DNA of 64,000 nt. It comes from Ruegeria sp. YS9 (GTDB lineage Bacteria > Pseudomonadota > Alphaproteobacteria > Rhodobacterales > Rhodobacteraceae). The DNA is taken from assembly GCF_024628725.1 (NCBI RefSeq), contig NZ_CP102410.1, positions 620,001 to 684,000 on the forward strand, in the 5' to 3' direction. Under the pieces are notes generated by a model, which did not search any database, was not told where the DNA came from, and saw only the letters and a program-made list of their open reading frames with translations. Of the stretch, positions 34,358-43,478 are shown in pieces; positions within the stretch are counted from its first letter, which is position 1; each line of letters opens with the position of its first letter. The translations under genes and the position numbers were made by a program.

Positions 34358-36676
34358 ATGAAAGACAACGTTTCCATCATTGGATCGGCCCATACCAACG
34401 TAAACCACGACAGCGCGGTCAAGCACGTCACCGGGCAGGCCGACTACACCGACGACATTGCGTTACCGGAAGGCGCGCTGCACGCGTATCTCGGCGTGTC
34501 AGACGTCGCACACGCCAAGCTTCTGGGTATCGATTTCAGCGAAGTTCTGGCAATGCCCGGGGTGGTCGGCGTGCTGACCGCTGATGACGTGCCTGGCGCC
34601 AATGATATCAGCCCGACCCACCTGAACGATGAACCTGTTTTCCCGACCGACGCCATTCAATTCCACGGCCAGCCGTTGTTTGGCGTGATCGCCGAGACCC
34701 GCGACATCGCGCGCCGCGCTGCGGAACGGGCAAAGATCGACTACGAAACCCTGCCCCATGCGCTGGATCCGATTGCCGCGCAGAAAGCAGGATACCCGCA
34801 TGTCACAGCGCCCCTCAAGCTGGAGCGCGGAGATGTCGCCCCAGCGCAGGCGGCCGCGCCCAACCGGATCAAAGGCCGCATGAGCGTTGGCGGTCAGGAT
34901 CACATGTACCTTGAAGGTCACATCGCCTTTGCGATTCCGGGCGAAGACGACGATGTGGTGGTGCATTGCTCGACCCAGCACCCGTCCGAGGCGCAGCACA
35001 TGGTGGCGCATGTCCTTGGGGTGCCGTCCAATGCCGTCGTGGTCAACGTCCGTCGCATGGGTGGGGGGTTTGGCGGCAAGGAAAGCCAGATGAACCTGTT
35101 CTGCGCAGTCGCGGCCATGGCTGCCAAAAAGTGGAACCGCGCCGTCAAAATCCGCCCCGACCGGGATCAGGACATGACGGCAACCGGCAAACGCCATGAC
35201 TTCGTGATCGACTATGATGTCGCATTTGACGACGAGGGCCGCATTCAGGCGGTGGAAGGCAGCTTTGCCGCGCGCTGTGGCTTTTCGGCAGACCTGTCGG
35301 GCCCTGTCACCGACCGGGCGCTATTTCACGCCGACAACGCCTATTTCTATCCGAATGTGCGCCTGAACAGCCACCCGATGAAAACCAACACCGTGTCGAA
35401 TACCGCGTTTCGCGGGTTCGGCGGCCCGCAGGGCGTGATCGCGGCAGAGCGGATGATCGAAGAGATCGCCTATGCCACGGGGCAGGACCCGTTGGATGTG
35501 CGCAAGGCGAATTTCTACGGCACCACGGACCGCAACGTGACCCCGTACCACCAGGAAGTCGAAGACAGCATTCTCGACCGGCTGGTCGGAGAGCTGGAAG
35601 AGACCTCGGAATACCGCCAGCGCCGACAGGACATCATCGCGTTCAACAAGACATCACCGATCCTGAAAAAAGGCATTGCGCTGACGCCGGTCAAGTTCGG
35701 CATTTCCTTCACCGCGACCTGGTACAATCAGGCCGGCGCGCTGGTGCATGTCTACAATGACGGGTCGATCCACCTGAACCACGGTGGCACTGAAATGGGC
35801 CAGGGCCTGAATACCAAGGTTGCTCAGGTCGTGGCCGAGGCCTTCCAGGTCGATTTCAACCGGATCAAGATTACCAAGACGACGACTGAAAAGGTTCCCA
35901 ACACCTCGGCCACTGCGGCGTCCAGCGGGACCGACCTGAATGGCATGGCGGCGTTGAACGCGGTCGAACAGATCAAGGAACGTCTGGTGAAGTTCGCATC
36001 CGAGACCTGGAACGTCTCGCCAGAGGAAGTGTCCTTCCACGCCAATCAGGTGCATATCGGCCAAGACGTTCTGGCCTTCGATGCATTCATCAAACAGGCC
36101 TATCTGGCGCGCGTTCAACTGTCGGCGGCCGGGTTCTACAAGACGCCAAAAATCCACTGGGACCGGGCCAAGGGGCAAGGCCGCCCGTTCTATTACTTCG
36201 CCTATGGCGCGTCCTGTTCAGAAGTCACGATTGACACACTGACCGGTGAATACCGCGTGGATCGCACGGATGTTCTGCATGACGTCGGGCGTTCGTTGAA
36301 CCCAATGTTGGACAAAGGTCAGGTCGAAGGCGCCTTTATTCAGGGCATGGGATGGCTGACCACTGAAGAGCTTTGGTGGGACGATACCGGCCGCCTGCGT
36401 ACCCATGCCCCATCAACATACAAAATCCCACTCGCGTCAGACCGCCCGCGCATCTTCAATGTGAACCTAGCCGATTGGTCGGAAAACCGGGAACTGACCA
36501 TCAAACGCTCCAAGGCTGTTGGCGAGCCGCCGTTCATGCTGGGAATTTCGGTGTTCGAGGCCCTGTCAATGGCCGTGGCCTCGGTCGCGGATTACCGGGA
36601 ATGCCCGCGCCTCGACGCACCGGCCACGCCCGAACGTGTCCTGATGGCGGTCGCGCGGCTGCAAGCGGGGCCCTGA
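34358..36676 (+). CDS. xdhB: xanthine dehydrogenase molybdenum-binding large subunit
   Basis: A 772-residue molybdopterin subunit that hydroxylates hypoxanthine/xanthine to urate. It has the aldehyde oxidase/xanthine dehydrogenase hammerhead domain (about 20-130). Cofactor motifs are GGGFGGKES (about 233-241), NTAFRGFGGPQG (about 348-359), GGTEMGQGLNTK (about 475-486) and the catalytic glutamate Glu723 in KAVGEPPFM. DQDMTATGKRHDF near 269-281 is typical. GATCAGGAGA precedes the start. It is the central gene of xdhABC and its length is normal for the bacterial two-subunit enzyme. Confidence 0.95.
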   Translation: MKDNVSIIGSAHTNVNHDSAVKHVTGQADYTDDIALPEGALHAYLGVSDVAHAKLLGIDFSEVLAMPGVVGVLTADDVPGANDISPTHLNDEPVFPTDAIQFHGQPLFGVIAETRDIARRAAERAKIDYETLPHALDPIAAQKAGYPHVTAPLKLERGDVAPAQAAAPNRIKGRMSVGGQDHMYLEGHIAFAIPGEDDDVVVHCSTQHPSEAQHMVAHVLGVPSNAVVVNVRRMGGGFGGKESQMNLFCAVAAMAAKKWNRAVKIRPDRDQDMTATGKRHDFVIDYDVAFDDEGRIQAVEGSFAARCGFSADLSGPVTDRALFHADNAYFYPNVRLNSHPMKTNTVSNTAFRGFGGPQGVIAAERMIEEIAYATGQDPLDVRKANFYGTTDRNVTPYHQEVEDSILDRLVGELEETSEYRQRRQDIIAFNKTSPILKKGIALTPVKFGISFTATWYNQAGALVHVYNDGSIHLNHGGTEMGQGLNTKVAQVVAEAFQVDFNRIKITKTTTEKVPNTSATAASSGTDLNGMAALNAVEQIKERLVKFASETWNVSPEEVSFHANQVHIGQDVLAFDAFIKQAYLARVQLSAAGFYKTPKIHWDRAKGQGRPFYYFAYGASCSEVTIDTLTGEYRVDRTDVLHDVGRSLNPMLDKGQVEGAFIQGMGWLTTEELWWDDTGRLRTHAPSTYKIPLASDRPRIFNVNLADWSENRELTIKRSKAVGEPPFMLGISVFEALSMAVASVADYRECPRLDAPATPERVLMAVARLQAGP

Positions 36677-36679
36677 GCC

Positions 36680-37558
36680 ATGGTTGCCCCGGGTTCCCTT
36701 AACGAATTTCTGTCCGCGCAGCATTGCGTTATCCGCGTTGCGTTGACGCGTGTCCGCGGGTCTTCGCCGCGCAATGAGGGAACAGAGATGTTCGTGGCAC
36801 CCGGATCGTTGTGGGGAACCATTGGCGGTGGACAGTTGGAATTCCTCGCCATCAACGCCGCGCGGGACATGCTGCGTGATGGAGCGTTGCATCAGGACAT
36901 GGATGTGCCTCTGGGCCCGGAAATCGGGCAATGCTGCGGCGGCAGGGTCGAACTGAACCTGACCCGCATGCGTGCGTCAGACAAATGGGCAGCAAAAGAG
37001 CGCGCCGCCCAGCGCGAAGACGTTTTGCCCCATGTCTATGTCATGGGCGCGGGCCACGTAGGGCGTGCCTTGGCCAATCTGTTTCAGCATCTGCCGGTGC
37101 GCTGCATCCTCGTCGACACCCGGCCGGAAGAGATCGCGCTTTGCGCCGCAAATGTCGAAACAAGGGTCAGCGCGATTCCCGAAGCCGAAATCTGGAGCGC
37201 ACCCAAAGGCAGCGCCTTTATCGTTCTGACCCATGATCACGGGTTGGATTTCCTGCTGACATCCGCAGCGCTGGAACGTCAGGACGCGGCTTACGTAGGG
37301 ATGATCGGATCCGCTACCAAGCGGGTTAAACTCAGAAACTGGGCGCACAAATACTGTGACGGACAGTCTATCGAACACTTGAAATGCCCCATTGGGGCCA
37401 GCGGTAGCCGCGACAAGCGGCCCAGCGTCATCGCCGCCTTCGTGGCGGCCGAAGTGATGGCTGAATTGACCTCTGAAACTGCCGCGACCGCCCTGACTGG
37501 GGCAAACCAGGCGCCCCTGCGGGCCCACCATCACGACCGGAAAGGGAGATCGGCCTGA
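36680..37558 (+). CDS. xdhC: xanthine dehydrogenase accessory protein
   Basis: A 292-residue XdhC-family chaperone. It binds molybdenum cofactor, promotes its sulfuration and inserts it into XdhB. The N-terminal XdhC/CoxI domain has TRVRGSSPRNEGTEMFV (about 22-38), GTIGGGQLEF and GPEIGQCCGGRVEL (about 77-90). The C-terminal Rossmann domain has HVYVMGAGHVGRALANLF (about 117-134) and YVGMIGSATKRVKL (about 206-219). It starts 3 bp after the xdhB stop, which is tight coupling. Not a catalytic subunit itself. Confidence 0.94.
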   Translation: MVAPGSLNEFLSAQHCVIRVALTRVRGSSPRNEGTEMFVAPGSLWGTIGGGQLEFLAINAARDMLRDGALHQDMDVPLGPEIGQCCGGRVELNLTRMRASDKWAAKERAAQREDVLPHVYVMGAGHVGRALANLFQHLPVRCILVDTRPEEIALCAANVETRVSAIPEAEIWSAPKGSAFIVLTHDHGLDFLLTSAALERQDAAYVGMIGSATKRVKLRNWAHKYCDGQSIEHLKCPIGASGSRDKRPSVIAAFVAAEVMAELTSETAATALTGANQAPLRAHHHDRKGRSA

Positions 37559-37601
37559 CACCCGTCGGGCCAGCCCGGTCACATCAGAGGAGGAGACCGT
37601 C

Positions 37602-39203
37602 ATGGACGGGAGGACCTATGAATACAAGCTGTTTACCCGCAGCGATTTCAGCGCTTTCTGGGCGCTGTTCACGGACAACCTTGTAAACTTGCTGATCCTG
37701 TCCGGGGTTTGCCAGTTCGTGTTCCAAATGCCAGCGGAAATCGTCTTTGGCCGCATCGTACCCGGTGCCGCCATTGCGATTTTGGCCGGTGTCGCTGTCT
37801 ACACATATCTCGCCAAATGGGCGGCGAACGCTCAGGGCAAAGACGTTACAGCGTTGCCCTACGGCATCTCGACCCCGGTTATGTTCGTCTACCTGTTCGG
37901 TGTGATCGGTCCCATCTATTGGGCGACCAACGACCCGATGCTGGCTTGGCAAGTCGGAATCGGAGCCGGATTCATGGGCGGCATTGTTGCGGCGTTGGGC
38001 GCAATCGTAGGGCCACACCTCAAGAAGATCACGCCCCGCGCAGGAATGCTGGGCACGCTTTGCGGGATAGCTCTGGTTTTCATCGGCTCCGTCCCTCTGG
38101 CCGAAGTGTTCGAGAACCCCGTCATCGGCTTTACGTCGCTGCTGTTTATCCTTTGGGGCCTGATCGGGCGCTTCCGTCTTCCCGGCAACGTTCCGGCCGG
38201 TCTGGTTGCAATTGCCGCTGGTACGGTGATTGCCATCATCCTTGGTGAGTCAAGGATTGATGTCAGCGGCATCGGGTTCTATCCGCCAATCCCTTACATC
38301 GGGGACCTTATTGCCGGCGTGCAGTACCTTTTTGCCAACCCTGAGCTGTTCCTGGTGCTGATCCCCGTGCAGATCTACAACTTCATCGAAACCATGAACA
38401 ACGTGGAATCGGCCGAGGCCGCGGGGGATCACTACCCGGTTGGGCTGTGCCAGGTCACGGACGGCGCGGGCACGATGCTGGGCGCACTTTTTGGTTCGCC
38501 ATTCCCGACAACCGTGTACATCGGCCATCCGGCCTATAAACGGCTTGATGCGCATGCGGGGTATATTGTCGGTGTGGCCGTTGTAATTGCTGCCGCCGCC
38601 TTCCTTGGGTTCCTGTCATTCCTTGCTGGCCTGATCCCGATCGCCGCAGCCGCACCGGTACTGGTCTTTGTCTCGGTCAGCCTGATCACCAACACGGCAT
38701 GGGCTGTGAAGCCGATGCACATGGCTGCGGTATCCTTCGCGATCCTGCCCCATATCTCGGCCTTCCTGATGGTCAAATGGGGATCGTTGATGAACGCGCT
38801 GCGCAGCAGCGGTGTCGAAGGGCTGCCATCCTTGGGAGATCCCAATCTGACCTCGGCCCTTCTCATGGAAGGGGCCCATTACGAGGGGCACCTTGCCCTG
38901 AGCCAGGGGGCGATCATCACCGGACTGGTCTGGGGCGCCATCGTGGCCGATGTGATTGACGGACGCTTCCGGATGGCCGGCGCGTTTGCCGTCGCAGGTG
39001 GGCTGATGTCTTCGATCGGCATCATCCATTCCTACACGCTACAGATGCCTCAGTTCGACGGGATAACCATCGGCTATCTGATCATCGGCGCGTTCCTCTA
39101 TGTCTACCCGATGTTCGCCCCGAAAGAGGATCTCGAACATCGTATCATCGTACCGGACGAACCCGATCTCATCGATGACGATTCACCCGCCCAACAGGCC
39201 TGA
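37602..39203 (+). CDS. putative xanthine/uracil permease-family transporter downstream of xdhC
   Basis: A 533-residue polytopic membrane protein with about 12-13 hydrophobic segments, distantly like the NCS2/AzgA (xanthine/uracil/guanine) transporters. Characteristic stretches are QGKDVTALPYGISTPVMFVYLFGVIGP (about 73-99), YNFIETMNNVESAEAAGDHYPVG (about 257-279) and LFGSPFPTTVYIGHPAYKRLDA (about 297-318). GAGGAGGAG precedes the ATG. It is 43 bp after xdhC, so it is co-transcribed with xdhABC and probably imports a purine substrate. It is clearly a different subfamily from the permease at 25636. Substrate is not known. Confidence 0.82.
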   Translation: MDGRTYEYKLFTRSDFSAFWALFTDNLVNLLILSGVCQFVFQMPAEIVFGRIVPGAAIAILAGVAVYTYLAKWAANAQGKDVTALPYGISTPVMFVYLFGVIGPIYWATNDPMLAWQVGIGAGFMGGIVAALGAIVGPHLKKITPRAGMLGTLCGIALVFIGSVPLAEVFENPVIGFTSLLFILWGLIGRFRLPGNVPAGLVAIAAGTVIAIILGESRIDVSGIGFYPPIPYIGDLIAGVQYLFANPELFLVLIPVQIYNFIETMNNVESAEAAGDHYPVGLCQVTDGAGTMLGALFGSPFPTTVYIGHPAYKRLDAHAGYIVGVAVVIAAAAFLGFLSFLAGLIPIAAAAPVLVFVSVSLITNTAWAVKPMHMAAVSFAILPHISAFLMVKWGSLMNALRSSGVEGLPSLGDPNLTSALLMEGAHYEGHLALSQGAIITGLVWGAIVADVIDGRFRMAGAFAVAGGLMSSIGIIHSYTLQMPQFDGITIGYLIIGAFLYVYPMFAPKEDLEHRIIVPDEPDLIDDDSPAQQA

Positions 39204-39211
39204 TCGACAGC

Positions 39212-39233
39212 GGGGCAGTCGCATGGCTGCCCC
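39212..39233. terminator. stem-loop after the xdh operon
   Basis: GGGGCAG and CTGCCCC pair over 7 bp with an 8-base loop, 8 bp after the permease stop. TAAAACC follows, so there is no U tract on the plus strand. It may be a Rho-assisted 3' end or an mRNA-protecting hairpin. Confidence 0.4.
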
Positions 39234-39335
39234 TAAAACCTTCCCTTCCCGTTCAGTCGTGGTCGTTCATGAGGCTGAGATTGCTCTGCGACCGCTTGCT
39301 GATCTTTCTCTCGCCTATCTCCCGGTGACGGCATT

Positions 39336-39376
39336 TGGTTCGCAAGGGTCTTGCAGCGGATCACCCTTGCGAACCA
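39336..39376. repeat. perfect 14-bp inverted repeat
   Basis: TGGTTCGCAAGGGT (39336-39349) and ACCCTTGCGAACCA (39363-39376) are exact reverse complements around a 13-base spacer. The element is much longer than needed for a repressor site and has no T tract for termination. It could be a genome-dispersed palindromic element or a structured RNA. Confidence 0.7.
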
Positions 39377-39729
39377 CAGGGCTGCGCCGCCTGGGCATCC
39401 TCCATCACGAATACGGTCGCAGCATCGGCTGGGGTTACACAAACAGATGACCGCAAGTGAATTGCGCGGGGTCAAGACCCTCACCCGCAAGCCCCGCAAT
39501 CGGCCGTCAACCGATCAGGCGTGACGTATTTTGTCGTTTGCAGGCATTTTTGTCGCTTTCCGGCTTGTTGCGGCATGCTGGTATGAACAAGAATACCTGC
39601 TTATGAAGAGTTGTTTTCCAAATCCTATGGACCGCCGTGCCACCGGCTGTGACCTTGTGATCCCAGCCTGATCTCAGGGCCCCTGGCCCATGTGCTTTAC
39701 GCTGTGACTACGGATATTCGGACAACCTC

Positions 39730-41826
39730 ATGACAACTCAAGCGCTGCGCCTGGCCATCGATATTGGCGGCACGTTCACGGATACGGTTCTTGTCTCTGG
39801 GGAAGAGACGATTCTTGCCTCGACCAAAACCCTGACCACGCATCACAACCCCGCCGACGGCGCCATGCAAGGCGCAGCGCGCGTAATGCAGCAGACAGGT
39901 CACCATCTGAGCGAAGTCACCGGTTTCATTCACGGCACCACGCTGGCCACCAACGCGCTGATCGAAAAACGCGGTGCGGTCGTGGCAACCGTGACCACCG
40001 AAGGGTTCAGGGACATTCTGGAAATCGCCTACGAGCGGCGCTACTCGCAATACGACATCAATCTGGAAAAACCTGATCTGCTGGTGCCGCGTGAGCGCGC
40101 GCTGACGGTCCGTGAACGCGTTTCGGTTGATGGCAAGGTATTGATTCCGCTGGAAGACGCAGCCGTCGACGCGCTGCTGAAGGACATCGACGCCAGCGGA
40201 GCGGAAGCCGTCGCCATCTGCCTGATGCACGCATATGCAAACCCCAAGCACGAGCGCAGGCTGCGCGATACGCTGGCGGACAGGCGCCCCGATCTGACCG
40301 TCTCGATTTCGTCGGACGTCAGCCCCGAAGCGCGCGAATTCGACCGGCTGTGCACGACAGTCGCCAACGCCTATATCCAGCCTCTGATGGCAACGTATCT
40401 GGCCCGGTTTGTCGAACAATTCGAGGCCCGGGGCGTCACCTGTCCGATCCTGATGATGACCGCGGGTGGTGGAATGTGCACCATGCGAACCGCCGCGCGG
40501 TTTCCGATCCGGCTGGTGGAATCCGGCCCTGCCGGCGGTGCCATTCTGGCCGCCCGCGTCGCCGCCCGCGCCGGTCTGGACCAGGTACTGTCCTTTGACG
40601 TCGGCGGCACCACCGCCAAACTGTGCCTGATCGACAACGCCCGTCCGCAGACCTCACGCCAGTTCGAGATTGACCGCGCCGCCCGGTTTATCAAAGGATC
40701 CGGCATGCCGGTGCGTATACCGGTCATCGAAATGATCGAGATCGGCGCCGGAGGCGGTTCGATTGCCGGGGTTGACCGGTTGGGACGGCTGACCGTGGGG
40801 CCAAAATCAGCGGGATCCGAGCCCGGCCCCGTCGCCTTCATGCGCGGCGGAACCCGGCCTACGGTGACCGACAGTGATATCACGCTGGGCTATATCGTAC
40901 CGGACACGTTTGCCGAGGGGCATATTCAGCTTGATCCCGAAGGCTCGAAACAGGCGCTGAGCCGGTTGATCGGGTCGAAGCTGGATCTGGATGCCGTAGG
41001 CGCCGCCGATGGCGTCAGCCGCATCGTCGACGAAAGCATGGCCAGCGCGGGTCGGATGCATGCGGTGGAATCCGGCAAGGACTTGGGCCCACGAACAATG
41101 ATTGCGTTTGGGGGCAACGGGCCATTGCACGCCAGCCGGGTGGCGCGGTCCGCCGGGGTCAGCCGCATCGTGATCCCGCCCGATCCCGGTGTCGGATCGG
41201 CTGTCGGTTTCCTGTTCGCTCCGGTGTCTTTCGAGATCGTCCGCTCGCGCTATTCGTTGCTGGGCAGCATGGAGCTGAACGGGATCAACACGCTGTTCGA
41301 AGCCATGATTTCCGAGGCAAGAGAGGTCGTCTTGCAAGGGGCCGGCGATGTCCCGACCCAGACGCTGCGCACTGCCTTCATGCGCTACCACGGACAGGGA
41401 CACGAGATCGAGATCTCCCTTCCTGACCGCCCCCTGACCGCCGAAGATATCGTGCCGCTGACCGCTGCATTCGAACAGGAATACCGCAAGCAATTCTCGC
41501 GCCCGGTGCCGGGAATGCAGATCGAGATTCTCAACTGGGCGGTGCGTGTCGCGACCTGTGACAGCGTCGTGCCGGCGGTTCTTGAAACGCCCCGGTTGAA
41601 GACAATCTCGGTGTCGGAAACCCGTCCGATCACCTGTGACGTGGACGGAGTATCGAAGCCAGCGACCTTCGTTGCCCGAGCGGATCTGAAGCCCGGCGAC
41701 CACCTTCACGGCCCCGCATTGATCACCGAGCCGCAGACAACCACACTCGTGTCCGCCGACTTCTCGGCACATGTGGATGCCCTTGGAAACCTCGTCCTCG
41801 TTCAGGACCAGAAAGGAGGCGCATGA
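39730..41826 (+). CDS. hyuA: hydantoinase/oxoprolinase family protein, A subunit
   Basis: A 698-residue ATP-dependent amidohydrolase subunit of the HyuA/acetone-carboxylase/5-oxoprolinase family. The ASKHA-type nucleotide site shows as LAIDIGGTFTDTVLV (about 8-22), GFIHGTTLATNALIEKRGA (about 64-82), SFDVGGTTAKLCLID (about 287-301) and IEIGAGGGSIAGVD (about 336-349). FGGNGPLHASRVARSAGVSRIVIPPDPGVGSAVG lies near 460-493. Such enzymes open lactam or hydantoin rings, or carboxylate ketones, at the cost of ATP, together with a B subunit. It overlaps hyuB by 4 bp. The real substrate is unknown; the symbol denotes family only. Confidence 0.87.
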   Translation: MTTQALRLAIDIGGTFTDTVLVSGEETILASTKTLTTHHNPADGAMQGAARVMQQTGHHLSEVTGFIHGTTLATNALIEKRGAVVATVTTEGFRDILEIAYERRYSQYDINLEKPDLLVPRERALTVRERVSVDGKVLIPLEDAAVDALLKDIDASGAEAVAICLMHAYANPKHERRLRDTLADRRPDLTVSISSDVSPEAREFDRLCTTVANAYIQPLMATYLARFVEQFEARGVTCPILMMTAGGGMCTMRTAARFPIRLVESGPAGGAILAARVAARAGLDQVLSFDVGGTTAKLCLIDNARPQTSRQFEIDRAARFIKGSGMPVRIPVIEMIEIGAGGGSIAGVDRLGRLTVGPKSAGSEPGPVAFMRGGTRPTVTDSDITLGYIVPDTFAEGHIQLDPEGSKQALSRLIGSKLDLDAVGAADGVSRIVDESMASAGRMHAVESGKDLGPRTMIAFGGNGPLHASRVARSAGVSRIVIPPDPGVGSAVGFLFAPVSFEIVRSRYSLLGSMELNGINTLFEAMISEAREVVLQGAGDVPTQTLRTAFMRYHGQGHEIEISLPDRPLTAEDIVPLTAAFEQEYRKQFSRPVPGMQIEILNWAVRVATCDSVVPAVLETPRLKTISVSETRPITCDVDGVSKPATFVARADLKPGDHLHGPALITEPQTTTLVSADFSAHVDALGNLVLVQDQKGGA

Positions 41827-43478
41827 TGTCGTCCGATCTTTCGCCCGCCCGAATGCAGGTAATGTGGAATCGTCTGCTGGCCGTGGTCGAAGAACAGGGC
41901 CAAACCCTGATCCGCGCCGCCTTCAGCCCGATTGTCCGCGAATGTGGTGACATCTCTGCCGGGATTTTTGATGCCGATGGCCGGATGCTGGCGCAGGCCG
42001 TGACCGGCACGCCGGGGCACATCAACACCATGGCCGAGGCGGTGCAGCACCTGCGCCGGGCTTTCCCGGTTCAGACCATGAAGCCGGGCGACATCTACAT
42101 GACGAATGACCCATGGCTGGCCTCGGGGCACCTGAACGATTTTCTGCTGATGATGCCCGCATTCAAGGATGGCAAGGTGGTGGGCTTCACCTCCTGCACC
42201 TCGCATCTCGTTGATCTGGGTGGGTTGGGCATGGGTCCCGAAGGATCCGACATTTATGACGAGGGCCTGCTGATCCCGCCCTGCAAGCTGGTTGAAGAGG
42301 GCACTCCCAACGCTTTGCTGCTGGACATCATCCGCGCCAACAGCCGTGAACCCATCGCCAATGATGGCGACATCTATGCGCTGATCGCCTGCTGCGAAGC
42401 CGGGGTTGCAAGACTGCTGTCGATGATGGAGGAATTTGGCCTCGACGATCTGGACACGCTCGGCGCCTACATCATCGACACGTCGCGCCGCGGTACACTG
42501 GAGGCCATCGCCGACGTGCCCGAAGGTGTCTACAAGAATGTTCTGAAGATGGACGGCTATGAGAATGAGCTGGAATTGCACGCCACCCTGACCGTCAGGA
42601 AGGATGGCATGCATGTGGATTTCTCGGGCACCTCGGGCTGTTCACGCAAGGGCATCAACGTGCCGCTGAACTATGCCACCGCCTACACGGTGTTTGCTTT
42701 GCGCTGCATTGTCGGCGCGGACATTCCCAACAATGCCGGATCACTGGAGCCATTTACCGTTGACGGGCCCAAAGGCTGCATCCTGAATGCGCAGCGCCCG
42801 GTGCCAGTTGCGATGCGGCACACGCTGGGTCAGGTCACGCCCGATCTGGTTCTGGGCTGCCTGCATCAGGCCCTGCCGGATGCGGTCCCGGCCGAAGGCG
42901 CAAGCTGCATGTTCGACCTGCCCATGCGCCATGCCCCCGAAGTGGCTCGTGATGGCGGTCGCGAATTCGCTGTGGAACCCGTGCACAATGGCGGAACCGG
43001 TGCGCGGCCTCATGCCGACGGCCTGTCGGCCACGGCCTACCCGTCCGGCGTGTTCGGCAGTCAGGTCGAAATCACCGAAAGCGTCGCACCAGTGACGATC
43101 TGGCGCCGCGAACTGCGCCCCGATTCCGGCGGCGCGGGCAAGTATCGCGGCGGTCTGGGGCAAAGGATCGAGATGACCTCGTCCAACGGTGCACCCTTTA
43201 TCGTCTTCCTGTCGGTCGAACGGCTGAAATACCCTGCGCTTGGCCGTATGGGCGGCAAACCCGGCGCGCCCGGTCGCATCCGGTTCAGGGACGGTGCAAG
43301 CGATATTCCGGGCAAGGGCGAATTGCGGGTTGAACCAGGTGATTACCTGATCTTCGATACGCCGGGTGGTGGCGGCTTTGGCGACCCCACCGAACGCGAC
43401 CCGGATGCGCTGGCGCTGGACATCAAACGCGGGTTGGTAAGTGCGCAAGGCGCCAGGATTTACAGAGGTGACGCATGA
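41823..43478 (+). CDS. hyuB: hydantoinase/oxoprolinase family protein, B subunit
   Basis: A 551-residue HyuB-family protein, partner of HyuA. Typical stretches are FSPIVRECGDISAGIFDADGRMLAQ (about 36-60), PGDIYMTNDPWLASGHLNDF (about 88-107), VDFSGTSGCSRKGINVPLNYA (about 265-285) and the C-terminal TPGGGGFGDPTERDPDALALDIKRGLVS (about 513-540). Two adjacent start codons (41823 and 41826) are possible; the first overlaps the hyuA stop. The next gene, an aminotransferase, also overlaps by 4 bp, so all four genes of this run are translationally coupled. Confidence 0.88.
   Translation: MMSSDLSPARMQVMWNRLLAVVEEQGQTLIRAAFSPIVRECGDISAGIFDADGRMLAQAVTGTPGHINTMAEAVQHLRRAFPVQTMKPGDIYMTNDPWLASGHLNDFLLMMPAFKDGKVVGFTSCTSHLVDLGGLGMGPEGSDIYDEGLLIPPCKLVEEGTPNALLLDIIRANSREPIANDGDIYALIACCEAGVARLLSMMEEFGLDDLDTLGAYIIDTSRRGTLEAIADVPEGVYKNVLKMDGYENELELHATLTVRKDGMHVDFSGTSGCSRKGINVPLNYATAYTVFALRCIVGADIPNNAGSLEPFTVDGPKGCILNAQRPVPVAMRHTLGQVTPDLVLGCLHQALPDAVPAEGASCMFDLPMRHAPEVARDGGREFAVEPVHNGGTGARPHADGLSATAYPSGVFGSQVEITESVAPVTIWRRELRPDSGGAGKYRGGLGQRIEMTSSNGAPFIVFLSVERLKYPALGRMGGKPGAPGRIRFRDGASDIPGKGELRVEPGDYLIFDTPGGGGFGDPTERDPDALALDIKRGLVSAQGARIYRGDA

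Larger units (their letters stand above)
39204..39729. other. non-coding gap with several inverted repeats between the purine and hyu operons
   Basis: About 525 bp without a credible gene. It holds a GGGGCAG/CTGCCCC stem (39212-39233) right after the permease stop, without a T tract. A perfect 14-bp inverted repeat lies at 39336-39376. A pairing of ATTGCG(C)GGGG with CCCCGCAAT around 39454-39501 encloses GGGTCAAGACCC. The last 200 bp must contain the hyuA promoter. An 88-codon minus-strand open frame (39233-39499) has no recognisable family and spans these repeats. Confidence 0.5.

Noticed and set aside
39233..39499. 88-codon minus-strand frame in the gap after the purine operon
   Set aside because: It spans the inverted repeats, has no clear ribosome site, and its translation resembles no family I know. 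I treat the gap as non-coding.
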